The notes under the pieces are model-generated. The model saw nothing but the letters and a program-made list of their open reading frames with translations, searched no databases and was not told the origin of the DNA. From contig JAMONQ010000170.1 of the NCBI GenBank assembly GCA_027065635.1, positions 1-24,884 on the forward strand: DNA of 24,884 bases, given 5' to 3'. This DNA comes from Campylobacterales bacterium. GTDB taxonomy: Bacteria; Campylobacterota; Campylobacteria; Campylobacterales; Hydrogenimonadaceae. A program made the position numbers and the translations under genes. This document shows positions 1-7,726 of this stretch, in pieces (position 1 is the stretch's first letter; each line of letters starts with the position of its first letter).

Positions 1-864
1 GTCCCCGGTTTTTTCGAGATCTTCGATCACCTCCGACGCGGCCATCCTTCCTGCTTCGATCACTTCCGCCGCTTTGTGGAAATCGAAAGTACCGCATACA
101 TGCATCGATATATTTACCATCAGATCGGGCGGATATCCGGCGATTCTGTACCTTGTCAGGGCATCTTGCATCGTATCGAACGTTTTATCCAGTATATCGA
201 ACATGGTGAACTTTCTCTCTTCCCTGGCTTTCGCGAAGAGCTCTTTTACTACGGTTTCGATATCTCTTTTTCTTGTATCCTCATCTTTTCGTGTCACTAT
301 TTTCGGTCTGGGAGTTTCCGCATAGAGGTTGACTGCGACAATCATATCGGTCAAATCCGACTGCGTGGGCGCCACAGGCAGAGGATTGAGCGCACCGCCA
401 TCTACAAGTACGAGTTTTCCGACGGTTACAGGTGTGAATACGGATGGTATGGCAATCGAAGCTCTGATCGCCTCCAAAAGGTCTCCTTGCTGAAACCAGA
501 CCTCCTTTTTTCTGACGATATCGGTGGCAACCGCGGTGTACTTTATCGGCAGATCCTCTATCCTTATATCGCCAATCATTTTCGCAAGTCTGTCAAATAC
601 CTTCTCCCCTTCTATGATACCGCCGCGGGAAAACGAGATATCAAGCAGGTAGGCTACATCCAGCGGATCCAGCCCCAGGACCCAATCTCTATACTCGTCA
701 AGCTTTCCGCATGCGTACAACCCGCCGATCAGTGCACCCATAGATGCACCGCTGATAGATGCTATCTCGTATCCCCTGCTCTCAAAAACCTCGATCACTC
801 CTATATGGGCATATCCTCTGGCGCCGCCGCTACCGAGAACCAGGGAGATCTTTTTTTTACCCAT
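1..864 (-). CDS. Patatin-like phospholipase, RssA/YchK type (C-terminus cut off by window edge)
   Basis: I translated this frame directly. It is open from the ATG at 864 to the window edge, giving 288 residues without a stop. It has the patatin hallmarks: a glycine-rich oxyanion loop GSGGARG at residues 11-17, the nucleophile elbow GASMG at 39-43 (Ser41) and the catalytic DGG at 155-157 (Asp155). Patatin proteins use a Ser-Asp dyad to hydrolyse acyl ester bonds of phospholipids. No signal peptide is visible, so it probably acts from the cytoplasm or the inner membrane face. The start codon overlaps the end of the upstream tetR by 8 bp, so the two are very likely translated together. The natural substrate cannot be told from the sequence. 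The family is secure; a role in membrane lipid turnover linked to the neighbouring efflux pump is inference. Confidence 0.9.
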   Translation of the reverse strand, partial: MGKKKISLVLGSGGARGYAHIGVIEVFESRGYEIASISGASMGALIGGLYACGKLDEYRDWVLGLDPLDVAYLLDISFSRGGIIEGEKVFDRLAKMIGDIRIEDLPIKYTAVATDIVRKKEVWFQQGDLLEAIRASIAIPSVFTPVTVGKLVLVDGGALNPLPVAPTQSDLTDMIVAVNLYAETPRPKIVTRKDEDTRKRDIETVVKELFAKAREERKFTMFDILDKTFDTMQDALTRYRIAGYPPDLMVNISMHVCGTFDFHKAAEVIEAGRMAASEVIEDLEKTGD

Positions 865-1483
865 CGCTACACCTCATGCCGAGCAAGAAACCGTCTACTA
901 CCTCCGCCGGGTCGTCGTCAAGCTCCCCTCCCCTGTTCAGCCAGTGTTCGATAAAGCCCATCGTGTATGCGTTGAACAGATATGCCGTTTTCATATGGTC
1001 ATCCTCTTTCAGGGGCACTCTCCTGCCCAGCTCCTCGAACAGACTGGATAGAAACTCGTAGATCGGTACTGCGGGGTTGCTTTTTTGGGCATTCATCTTT
1101 ACAAAAAAGAGAGGATCTCCTATAACCGGATCTTCGATAGCTTTTCTTTTGGATTTGAAGGTCGAAAACTTTAGTTCCACATATATCTTCAAAGCCTCTT
1201 TCGGGTCAGTGATACCGCTGCATTTTTGTAGAAGCTCTTCATGAAACTTTCCGATCTGATAGGCAATATATTCGAAAAAGAGCATATCTTTGGATGGAAA
1301 AAGTTTGTACAGTGCCCCTACAGATATGCCTGTATGAAGTGCGATATCCTGGATCTTTACATTTTCATAGCCTCTCTCGTCGAAAAACTCCGACACCTTT
1401 TCGAGCACGAGACTTTTTTTGGTCTCAAAAATCTTCTCTTTTAGCAACTCTTTCACGAAAAGCCTTTGAGGAACAGAATTCAT
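857..1483 (-). CDS. TetR/AcrR-family transcriptional repressor
   Basis: A protein of 208 residues, normal for the family. The N-terminal helix-turn-helix covers about residues 43-64, with the typical GALYKLFPSKDML end of the recognition helix followed by KD at the start of helix 4. The C-terminal two thirds is the variable helical ligand-binding and dimerisation domain. The gene is divergent from a three-gene efflux operon beginning at 1601 and overlaps the downstream patatin gene by 8 bp. By family precedent it should repress the pump genes and probably itself until a toxic ligand binds. A palindrome over the pump -10 box at 1535-1549 is the best operator candidate. A -10-like TATAGA lies on this strand at about 1494-1499. 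The ligand is unknown. Confidence 0.92.
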   Translation of the reverse strand: MNSVPQRLFVKELLKEKIFETKKSLVLEKVSEFFDERGYENVKIQDIALHTGISVGALYKLFPSKDMLFFEYIAYQIGKFHEELLQKCSGITDPKEALKIYVELKFSTFKSKRKAIEDPVIGDPLFFVKMNAQKSNPAVPIYEFLSSLFEELGRRVPLKEDDHMKTAYLFNAYTMGFIEHWLNRGGELDDDPAEVVDGFLLGMRCSDG

Positions 1484-1534
1484 TAAACCTATTCTATAAA
1501 TGATGTTCTTAAATCAGAATAAATTAATAATTTT

Positions 1535-1549
1535 GTGAATATAATTCAC
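1535..1549. promoter_or_regulatory. Probable TetR operator: GTGAAT-ata-ATTCAC palindrome
   Basis: The 15-bp sequence GTGAATATAATTCAC has perfect 6-bp arms around a 3-bp centre. It lies in the 117-bp divergent gap between tetR and the efflux operon and covers the rightward -10 box. A repressor bound here would block RNA polymerase. The symmetry is seen directly; binding by the adjacent TetR protein is inference. Confidence 0.55.
1540..1545 (+). promoter_or_regulatory. -10 box (TATAAT) of the efflux operon promoter
   Basis: A perfect TATAAT inside the palindrome, in AT-rich DNA. A start site near 1552 would give a leader of about 50 bases before the ATG at 1601. There is no good -35 hexamer at the expected distance, as is common for sigma-70 promoters of Campylobacterota. 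Confidence 0.55.
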
Positions 1550-1600
1550 TATTAAGCCAATAAAAGACTCCGCTCCGCGGTATCGTGATGAAAGGGCATA

Positions 1601-2719
1601 ATGGATAAGAAGATAGGTACGGCTCTGATTCTGATTATCATAGTGATATTCTCGTATGCAGGTTACAAATATTTCGATTTCCGTTCGAAAAACGCTGTCA
1701 GCGAAGCGGCATTCATAAAGAGCGACCGACTCTCCAATCTCTCGTTCAAAGTCGACGGCAAAGTAGTTGAAATGTTAAAAAAAGAGAACGAGTTTGTAAA
1801 AAAAGGGGATCTGCTGGCGGTTGTGGATCCTACCGATTTTGAAGTGGCAAAAAGCGAACTTCTTCACAAAACGGAGGCGTTGCAAAAGTCTATAGAAGCG
1901 ATGAAGATGAAAAAGAGCCGCCTGGAAGAGTCACTCGCACTAAAGACCGACATAGCTGGAAGCGATATAGAGTCGTTGACTATGAAGATCGGATCTTTGG
2001 AGTATAAAATCAGAGCTGCTGAAGCCGAGTTGAAAAAGGCCGAGAAAGACACAAAGCGCTACTCGTTGATGTATGAAAAAGATCTTATAGCCTCTTCGGA
2101 TTATGAAACGATCCGTGTAAAAAGAGACTCCCTTTCCGATCAGATAAAAGGTATGAAAAAGGAACTTCTCGCGTTGAAGGCAGCGAAAAAAGGAGCCGAA
2201 AGCAGCTATAGACTCGCCAAAGTGACCCAGCGTACCGTGGAGGAGCTTGAAAAGGAGATTTCCGCGAAGGAGCGGGAACTGGCGGCATTAAAAGAGTCTA
2301 TGGTCGAGATCGATAACAAGATCGGATATACGCGCCTTTTCGCCCCGTATGACGGCATGATCGCCAAAAAATATATAGACGCTCCAGGCGTTCTGGAGAG
2401 CGGGATGCCAGTGTATGCGATAGTGGATCCCTCCTCGCTCTACTGTGAAGTTCTTCTGTCGGAGAAGAAGATGGCCGGGGTCAAACCGGAAAATCGGGTT
2501 GAGATAACGGTAGACGCACTTGAGGGAGAGAAACTCGAAGGAAGAGTCGAGTCCATCGCTCCGACTTCTGCTTCTACCTTCTCTCTGGTTCCCAGAGATA
2601 TCGCGAGCGGGGAGTTTACAAAGCTGGATCAGCGCTTCAAAATACGCATAGAAATTTTGGAGAAGAAAGATTCACTGCGTGCAGGCATGAGTGCCTCTGT
2701 AGCGATCGAAAGGAGATAG
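1601..2719 (+). CDS. HlyD/EmrA-family periplasmic membrane fusion protein
   Basis: 372 residues. One N-terminal membrane anchor (about residues 5-24) is followed by a first lipoyl-like half-motif (about 46-80, with VDGKVVEM and KKGDLLAVVD). A long, charged, Lys/Glu-rich coiled coil runs from about 82 to 235. The second lipoyl half and beta-barrel follow, with LFAPYDGMIAKK. The region containing FTKLDQRFKIRIEI resembles the C-terminal part of EmrA. Such proteins bridge an inner-membrane exporter to a TolC-type channel across the periplasm. An AAAGGG ribosome site precedes the ATG. It is the first gene of a three-gene operon; the exporter start follows its stop by one base. Confidence 0.9.
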   Translation: MDKKIGTALILIIIVIFSYAGYKYFDFRSKNAVSEAAFIKSDRLSNLSFKVDGKVVEMLKKENEFVKKGDLLAVVDPTDFEVAKSELLHKTEALQKSIEAMKMKKSRLEESLALKTDIAGSDIESLTMKIGSLEYKIRAAEAELKKAEKDTKRYSLMYEKDLIASSDYETIRVKRDSLSDQIKGMKKELLALKAAKKGAESSYRLAKVTQRTVEELEKEISAKERELAALKESMVEIDNKIGYTRLFAPYDGMIAKKYIDAPGVLESGMPVYAIVDPSSLYCEVLLSEKKMAGVKPENRVEITVDALEGEKLEGRVESIAPTSASTFSLVPRDIASGEFTKLDQRFKIRIEILEKKDSLRAGMSASVAIERR

Positions 2720-2720
2720 T

Positions 2721-4283
2721 TTGGCCTTTGCAGCCGGTGACGATATTTCCGAAAACGACAAGAAGCCGTGGGATATCACACCAAAAGAGCGTGCCATTTT
2801 CAGTATCATCGTCATGGCCGGCGCATTTATGGCGATACTCGATACGACCGTAGTCGATATCATCGTTCCAAAGCTTACCGGACCGCTTGCTACGGATATG
2901 TACGGGGTTCAGTGGATAATCACGAGCTATATGGTGGCCGCCGCGATCGCACTGCTCGTCACCGAATACCTGATCAAGCGTTACGGCTCGAAAACAGTAT
3001 TCATACTCGGCGTACTCCTTTTTACCGTCGCATCGCTCTTTTGCGGAATGGCCGATACACTGGAGCATATGATACTCTTTCGAGTGATTCAGGGAGTTGG
3101 AGAGGCGCTGATCATGGTAACGAGCCATATTATGATTTTCAGCTATTTTCCTCCTCACAAGCAGGGGCTGGCGATGGGGCTTTTTGGACTTGGGGTGAGC
3201 TTCGCACCGGCACTTGGACCCACCATAGGAGGTTATCTGACTGAATACTACAACTGGAGGATGGTCTTTTTTATCAATGTTCCGGTAGGTCTGCTGCTTA
3301 TAGTCTCCGGTATTGTCTATCTGCCCAAGGATAGATTTTTTGAAAAGCTGAAGTTCAATTTCGTAAGCTTCATTCTCATATCGTTTGCGACGGTCTCTCT
3401 TCTAATAATGCTGAGCAAGGGTCAACAGCTCGGATGGTTCAACGATTCGTTCATCGGACTGCTTCTTTTGTGCACGATAATCGGATTTTTGCTTTACGGT
3501 CTGAGTGAAATGTGGTCCAGGCACAAACTCGTAGACTTTACACTTTTTAAAAATCCGCTATTTTCCAACGGAATGATGATATATTTTTTCATTCTCGGTT
3601 TCTCGATGTATCAATACTTCTACCTGTTGCCGGTCTATTACGAGCATATCAAGATGCTTCCGACACTCGACGCCGGGATTGCGGTATTCGCTTTTGCCGT
3701 ATTTATAGGCCTCTTTTCGCCGCTTGCCGGTATGCTTTCGGACAAAATAGGGGCAAAAAGGACGGTTTTGATAGCTTCGCTTTTTTATGTGGCTACATCT
3801 CTTGCCTTCCTTCCATCACTCAACTACTATACTCCTCTTGTGCAGGCGATGTTGTTGACCATCCCGTTTGGAATCGGCATGGGACTCTTTTTCGCTCCTG
3901 TGACTGTTATGGTTTTGCAAAACGCTCCCAAAAACAAGGGAGAACTCGCGATCGTACTGATGGATTATTTCCGGTTTGTGGGCGGCAGTTTCGGTACCGC
4001 TTTGGCGACGAACAATATGGAGTATTTCAAAAATCTCCACTTTCTTCGTATGGAGGAGCTTCAAAACAGCGAATATCTGGCCGGCTATCTGAGCCGGCTT
4101 TCCGAAACTCTGCATCTGCCGATGGAGAATATAAAAGCCATATTTGCCAACTACGAAGCATTCATGAGCTACAACTACGGCTTTTACAATACATTCATGC
4201 ACGCCGGATACTGGGGAGTTCTCGGCTCTGTATTCGTTCTTCTTCTTTTCGTAAAGTTCCCATTCGCAAAGGAGTCTAAATGA
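2721..4283 (+). CDS. DHA2-family (EmrB/QacA) MFS drug exporter
   Basis: 520 residues with the hydrophobic pattern of 14 membrane helices, the expected size for DHA2 proton-driven multidrug exporters. Family motifs are clear: LDTTVVDIIVP in helix 1 (40-50), loop 2-3 motif A EYLIKRYGSK (82-91), antiporter motif C with GVSFAPALGPTIGG (158-171), then WRMVFFINVPVG (179-190). It should export hydrophobic toxic compounds by proton antiport through the fusion protein and TolC partner. The start is an unusual TTG at 2721, chosen because AGGAGA lies at 2711-2716 and the next ATG, at 2813, would cut into helix 1. It overlaps the next gene by 4 bp (ATGA). Substrates cannot be predicted. Confidence 0.92.
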   Translation: MAFAAGDDISENDKKPWDITPKERAIFSIIVMAGAFMAILDTTVVDIIVPKLTGPLATDMYGVQWIITSYMVAAAIALLVTEYLIKRYGSKTVFILGVLLFTVASLFCGMADTLEHMILFRVIQGVGEALIMVTSHIMIFSYFPPHKQGLAMGLFGLGVSFAPALGPTIGGYLTEYYNWRMVFFINVPVGLLLIVSGIVYLPKDRFFEKLKFNFVSFILISFATVSLLIMLSKGQQLGWFNDSFIGLLLLCTIIGFLLYGLSEMWSRHKLVDFTLFKNPLFSNGMMIYFFILGFSMYQYFYLLPVYYEHIKMLPTLDAGIAVFAFAVFIGLFSPLAGMLSDKIGAKRTVLIASLFYVATSLAFLPSLNYYTPLVQAMLLTIPFGIGMGLFFAPVTVMVLQNAPKNKGELAIVLMDYFRFVGGSFGTALATNNMEYFKNLHFLRMEELQNSEYLAGYLSRLSETLHLPMENIKAIFANYEAFMSYNYGFYNTFMHAGYWGVLGSVFVLLLFVKFPFAKESK

Positions 4284-5587
4284 GGCGGCTGCTTCTGTTG
4301 GTCATACCGGTTGTCGTTTTTTCGGATCCATATATAAAAATCATCGAGGATATTGAAAACTCAGGGGCTCTAAAGAGTGCACTGATGCTCGAAAGAGCGG
4401 CGTTACATACCGAAGAGGCGGCAAAGGGCAAAAACCTTCCGACTCTCGATCTCTATTTCGAAGGAGCATGGCTCAAGGATACTCCTACGGTCACTTTCAG
4501 AATACCGGGAAGCCCGCCGCTGCAGACTCCGATGGGTACCAGGCGCAATTTCAGCGGCTCTTTGCGTCTTGCATATCCCGTATTTGCCGGATATGCGATA
4601 AGCGCTGCGATAAAAAAGGCCGGTTTCGAGCATGAGATAGCCAAACTCAAAAAGCTCGATCTTGAAAGAAACCTCTATCTTCAGGCTACGGAACTCGCGG
4701 GCGCCGTCTATGCAGCCGACAGAAGGCTAAACGCTCTAAAGAGTGCAAAAAAGGCTATGACCTACTCTTACGAAAAAGCCAAAGGTCTCTATGAGAACGG
4801 ACTTCTGCCCCCCTCCGATCTTTACAATATAGAGGCGAAAAAGCATAGTGTCGAGGTCGAAATAACGGATGCCGAGAGTCAAAAAGAGCAATTGCTGAAC
4901 AGACTCGGCCATCTTTTAAACAGGGATATCGATTCGGTCGAGCTGCCTGTAGAGAGTTTGTCCATACCGATCGATAAAGAGACAATAACGGAGACGGCGT
5001 TACGTCAACGTGAAGACATATCCGCTCTAATGGCCGGTATCGAAGTCGACAGAAGTGTGGAGGAGGTGGCAAAAAGCAGGCTCTACCCCACCCTTACGGT
5101 CGCTGCCGAGCTGAAGCGACACGGTGATACGCTCTCTTTGAACGGTGACGGATATACGAATCCTGATCAGAGCTATATCGGCGCTTTTGTCAGCTGGAAC
5201 CTCTTCGACGGTTTTTCGGACAAGAATGACATCGAGGCGGCAAGGTGTAAAAGAGTGGCGTCAAAAATTGCACTCGATGATTACAAAAAGAGGGTAAAAA
5301 GAGAGATTTCCAACGCATTTTTGGAACTCTCCGCACTGATTTCGAGGCTCGATAGTGCGAAAATGGAGCTCAAAGCCCAAAAAGCCTACTGCGATCTTAC
5401 GGTCGGGCGCTTCGAAAACCAGCTTGTAAGCGCCGATGAATTGAGTCGCTCCATAGCCGATCTATCGGCCGCGCAGGCAAAGGTATCCACGCTCAAAAGC
5501 ATGATTTTTGTCCAGAGAGCAAAAATATGGCTTATGGCGGGCCTCGAGCCATTCAAAGAGAATTTTTTGAAACATCATGACCTGTAA
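4280..5587 (+). CDS. TolC-family outer-membrane efflux channel
   Basis: 435 residues with a short cleavable signal peptide (about the first 15 residues, no lipobox cysteine). Two alpha-helical repeats rich in Ala, Lys and Glu each contain the typical outer-membrane-factor pattern: helical hairpins separated by short beta segments, for example NFSGSLRLAYPVFAGYA and the matching QSYIGAFVSWNLFDGF in the second half. TolC proteins trimerise into a channel across the outer membrane and periplasm. It overlaps the exporter gene by 4 bp and has AAGGAG at 4269-4274 as a ribosome site, completing the tripartite pump. It is probably dedicated to this pump rather than a general TolC, because it is encoded with it. 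Confidence 0.9.
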   Translation: MRRLLLLVIPVVVFSDPYIKIIEDIENSGALKSALMLERAALHTEEAAKGKNLPTLDLYFEGAWLKDTPTVTFRIPGSPPLQTPMGTRRNFSGSLRLAYPVFAGYAISAAIKKAGFEHEIAKLKKLDLERNLYLQATELAGAVYAADRRLNALKSAKKAMTYSYEKAKGLYENGLLPPSDLYNIEAKKHSVEVEITDAESQKEQLLNRLGHLLNRDIDSVELPVESLSIPIDKETITETALRQREDISALMAGIEVDRSVEEVAKSRLYPTLTVAAELKRHGDTLSLNGDGYTNPDQSYIGAFVSWNLFDGFSDKNDIEAARCKRVASKIALDDYKKRVKREISNAFLELSALISRLDSAKMELKAQKAYCDLTVGRFENQLVSADELSRSIADLSAAQAKVSTLKSMIFVQRAKIWLMAGLEPFKENFLKHHDL

Positions 5588-5612
5588 ATCTCTTTTCGAG
5601 ATTCACTAAAAC

Positions 5613-5708
5613 TTATTGAAACGGAAGCCTCTCATCACTTGAAATTCCATAACTCCATTTACGCTCGATCTCTTTAGCAGCGGATAAAATTTCTTTCCAA
5701 CTATTCAA
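5613..5708 (-). other. Short unexplained reading frame, possible small gene or gene remnant
   Basis: On the minus strand a frame ends at TAA (5613-5615) and reads back as a plausible protein tail of about 30 residues, including WKEILSAAKEIERKW and ending in DERLPFQ. An amphipathic helix followed by a short polar tail looks more protein-like than usual for noise. There is no convincing ribosome site; the nearest possible start is a TTG at 5706-5708. Further upstream the frame would run into the promoter of the diguanylate cyclase gene. It may be the 3' end of a lost gene. I do not recognise the family, and it could be chance. Confidence 0.25.
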
Positions 5709-5710
5709 AA

Positions 5711-5719
5711 TGGTATAAT
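5711..5719 (+). promoter_or_regulatory. Extended -10 promoter (TGG-TATAAT) of the diguanylate cyclase gene
   Basis: A perfect TATAAT at 5714-5719 is preceded by TGG, giving the extended -10 arrangement. The leader would be short, with GAGGAAGGAAGA as a ribosome site directly before the ATG at 5740. No clear -35 is seen. Confidence 0.6.
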
Positions 5720-5739
5720 AATATTGAGGAAGGAAGAAT

Positions 5740-7374
5740 ATGGAGTATTTTTTAAAAGATTGCAAATATCTGCTCGTTATAAATCCCGAAGATGGAAAAA
5801 TTATAAATTGTAATGATGCCTACGCCGAACTGGTAGGCTATACAAAAGAGAGTATATGCGAACAGGCGATTCTCGAGCGCGTAACCGTAGAAAATACGAT
5901 CATGTTCATCGAAGTGCTTGACGATGTCGTCGCCGGCACGAAAGCGATGATTACAGTCGATCACAACTGCAAAGATTCGCAAACCGTCAGACTCGACAAC
6001 TATCTAATAGCAAGGCACCATCGATATATCGAGATCTGGATGAAGAAAAACAGGCCGCCCCAACTCCCTATTCAAAGGCGCAGGCTTCTTGATATGATAA
6101 TCGACTACGCTCCTGATATGTTCTGGGCGAAAGATCTGCAAGGGCGCTATCTCTTCGCAAACAGGGCCCTTTGCGAAAAACTCCTCGGTGTAGATGATGT
6201 TCGTGAAGCGATTGGCAGGACCGATCTCTTCTTCGCTCTGAAGGAGATGGCACTTCATCCGGACAATCCTGGCTGGCATACGATGGGCGAAATGCGCCAA
6301 AATTCCGACGAACTGGTAATCAAGCATTTGACACCCATGCACTTTGAAGAGCATGGAAAAGTCAGGGGCAAAGAGATATACCTCGACGTTCACAAAGCCC
6401 CTCTTTACAACAGCGACGGTGTGCTCATCGGTACCGTCGGCATAGGCAGGGATATAACGCTGCAAAAAGAGTTCGAAAGCAAAATAGAAGAGGAGCGGCT
6501 AAAAAAATCGGAACTTTTCGAATCACTTTTGAATGCGACGATAGAGGGGCTTTTGATATTCGACGAAAATTTAAGGTGCATACACTACAACAGACCGATC
6601 AAAGAGATTTTCGGGTATGGTGACGAGGAGCTCTGGCAAAAAGATGTGCTCTCTTTCGCCATCGACTCATCCAGGGAAGTTTTGGAAGAGAATCTGAAAA
6701 AGAGCGACTCCGCACCCTTTGAAGTCCTGCTCAAACGCAAGGACGGCAGCGCATTTTGGGCCCTTGTGCGCAGCAGGTTCATAAAGCTTGAGGGCAAGGA
6801 GGTGAAGGTGCTGGCAATCGTAGATATATCTCCTTTGAAAGAGAAGGAGAGAGCCATAACCTTCCAGGCGGAACATGATCCGCTTACAAACCTGATAAAT
6901 CGTCGCCACTTTTTCAGTATACTGGAGTCTATACTGGAGCAGTCGGACAGAAACCGTCAATACAGAGGCCTTCTTTTTATCGATCTCGACAGGTTCAAGC
7001 CTGTCAACGATACGATGGGACACAATATAGGCGATCATCTTCTTCAGATCGTGGCTCAAAGACTACAGTCCACCCTGAGAAAGAGCGATATTATCTCCCG
7101 CTTTGGCGGAGACGAGTTTCTGGCGCTTATTATGACTGAAACGACAGATATCGACGAGGCGAAGAAAAGAATATCCATGATTGCAGAAAAGATACTCCGC
7201 TCCATAAAAGCGCCGTACCAGATAGATCAAAAGAGTGTCGAGATAGGAGCGAGTATCGGTATAACGCTGTTTAATACATCCGCAAAAGATCTCAACCAGT
7301 TGATACTTGAGGCCGACTCGGCTATGTATGAGGCGAAAAAGAGAGGGGGAAATCGCTATTTCTTCAGCGAATAG
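5740..7374 (+). CDS. PAS-PAS-PAS-GGDEF diguanylate cyclase
   Basis: 544 residues, no membrane segment, so a cytoplasmic sensor. Three PAS-like regions cover about residues 1-100, 115-240 and 255-370. The second contains APDMFWAKDLQGRYLFAN and ends in a typical GIGRDITLQKE linker. The GGDEF domain (about 375-544) has an intact active-site GGDEF (456-460), the metal-binding Asp in FIDLDRFK (Asp415) and an inhibitory-site RKSD (447-450) five residues before GGDEF. It should therefore make cyclic di-GMP from two GTP and be subject to product inhibition. There is no EAL domain. It is transcribed alone from its own promoter; its last 11 bp overlap the convergent SUI1-like gene. The signal is unknown; PAS domains often sense redox state or small molecules. 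Confidence 0.93.
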   Translation: MEYFLKDCKYLLVINPEDGKIINCNDAYAELVGYTKESICEQAILERVTVENTIMFIEVLDDVVAGTKAMITVDHNCKDSQTVRLDNYLIARHHRYIEIWMKKNRPPQLPIQRRRLLDMIIDYAPDMFWAKDLQGRYLFANRALCEKLLGVDDVREAIGRTDLFFALKEMALHPDNPGWHTMGEMRQNSDELVIKHLTPMHFEEHGKVRGKEIYLDVHKAPLYNSDGVLIGTVGIGRDITLQKEFESKIEEERLKKSELFESLLNATIEGLLIFDENLRCIHYNRPIKEIFGYGDEELWQKDVLSFAIDSSREVLEENLKKSDSAPFEVLLKRKDGSAFWALVRSRFIKLEGKEVKVLAIVDISPLKEKERAITFQAEHDPLTNLINRRHFFSILESILEQSDRNRQYRGLLFIDLDRFKPVNDTMGHNIGDHLLQIVAQRLQSTLRKSDIISRFGGDEFLALIMTETTDIDEAKKRISMIAEKILRSIKAPYQIDQKSVEIGASIGITLFNTSAKDLNQLILEADSAMYEAKKRGGNRYFFSE

Positions 7375-7726
7375 CAAACCCCTCCTTTTTTAAAAACTCC
7401 ATAGCCTCTTCACTCTTCTCCCCCTGAAGCTCAAGCCATCCATCCTTGAACGTTCCGCCGCAACCGAGAGATCTTTTTATCCGTTTTAGAAGTTCTCTCT
7501 CTTCGCTTTTGTCGATATGAAACTCACCTGCCAGAGTTACAATCTTTCCGCGCCTCCTCTCCCTTTTTAAAAGAAGCCGGTGATCTTTCGGAGAGAGGAT
7601 CTTTCTCTTCTTGCTGCGGCAAGTGCAGGCACTCATATTTTCACCGCACTCGTCACACAACCTGTCGACATCCCATCCGTCGTCAAAAGAGCCGAAAGAG
7701 ATATCGAGTCGCTTGCCTCTCGCCAC
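7364..7726 (-). CDS. SUI1/YciH-family translation factor-like protein
   Basis: 120 residues. The C-terminal half is a SUI1 (eIF1-like) domain with the diagnostic LGCGGTFKDGWLELQG block (about residues 87-102), as in bacterial YciH. The N-terminal part has CDECGENMSACTC (about 24-36), four cysteines that could bind zinc, and a basic KKRK/RERRR stretch suited to RNA binding. YciH-type proteins are thought to bind the small ribosomal subunit and influence start-site fidelity. The start is a GTG sharing one base with the stop of the ABC-F gene, so translation is probably coupled. The last 11 bp overlap the convergent diguanylate cyclase gene. The family is secure; the exact role is not. Confidence 0.88.
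   Translation of the reverse strand: MARGKRLDISFGSFDDGWDVDRLCDECGENMSACTCRSKKRKILSPKDHRLLLKRERRRGKIVTLAGEFHIDKSEERELLKRIKRSLGCGGTFKDGWLELQGEKSEEAMEFLKKEGFAIR

Noticed and set aside
76..954. Long rightward open frame (292 codons) at the left edge
   Set aside because: It is antisense to the patatin gene, whose translation has all catalytic motifs; the rightward product is low-complexity and has no recognisable domain.
5587..5603. AATCTC-ttttc-GAGATT hairpin after the TolC-family gene as an intrinsic terminator
   Set aside because: The stem is only 6 bp, AT-rich and not followed by a U-tract; too weak to call.
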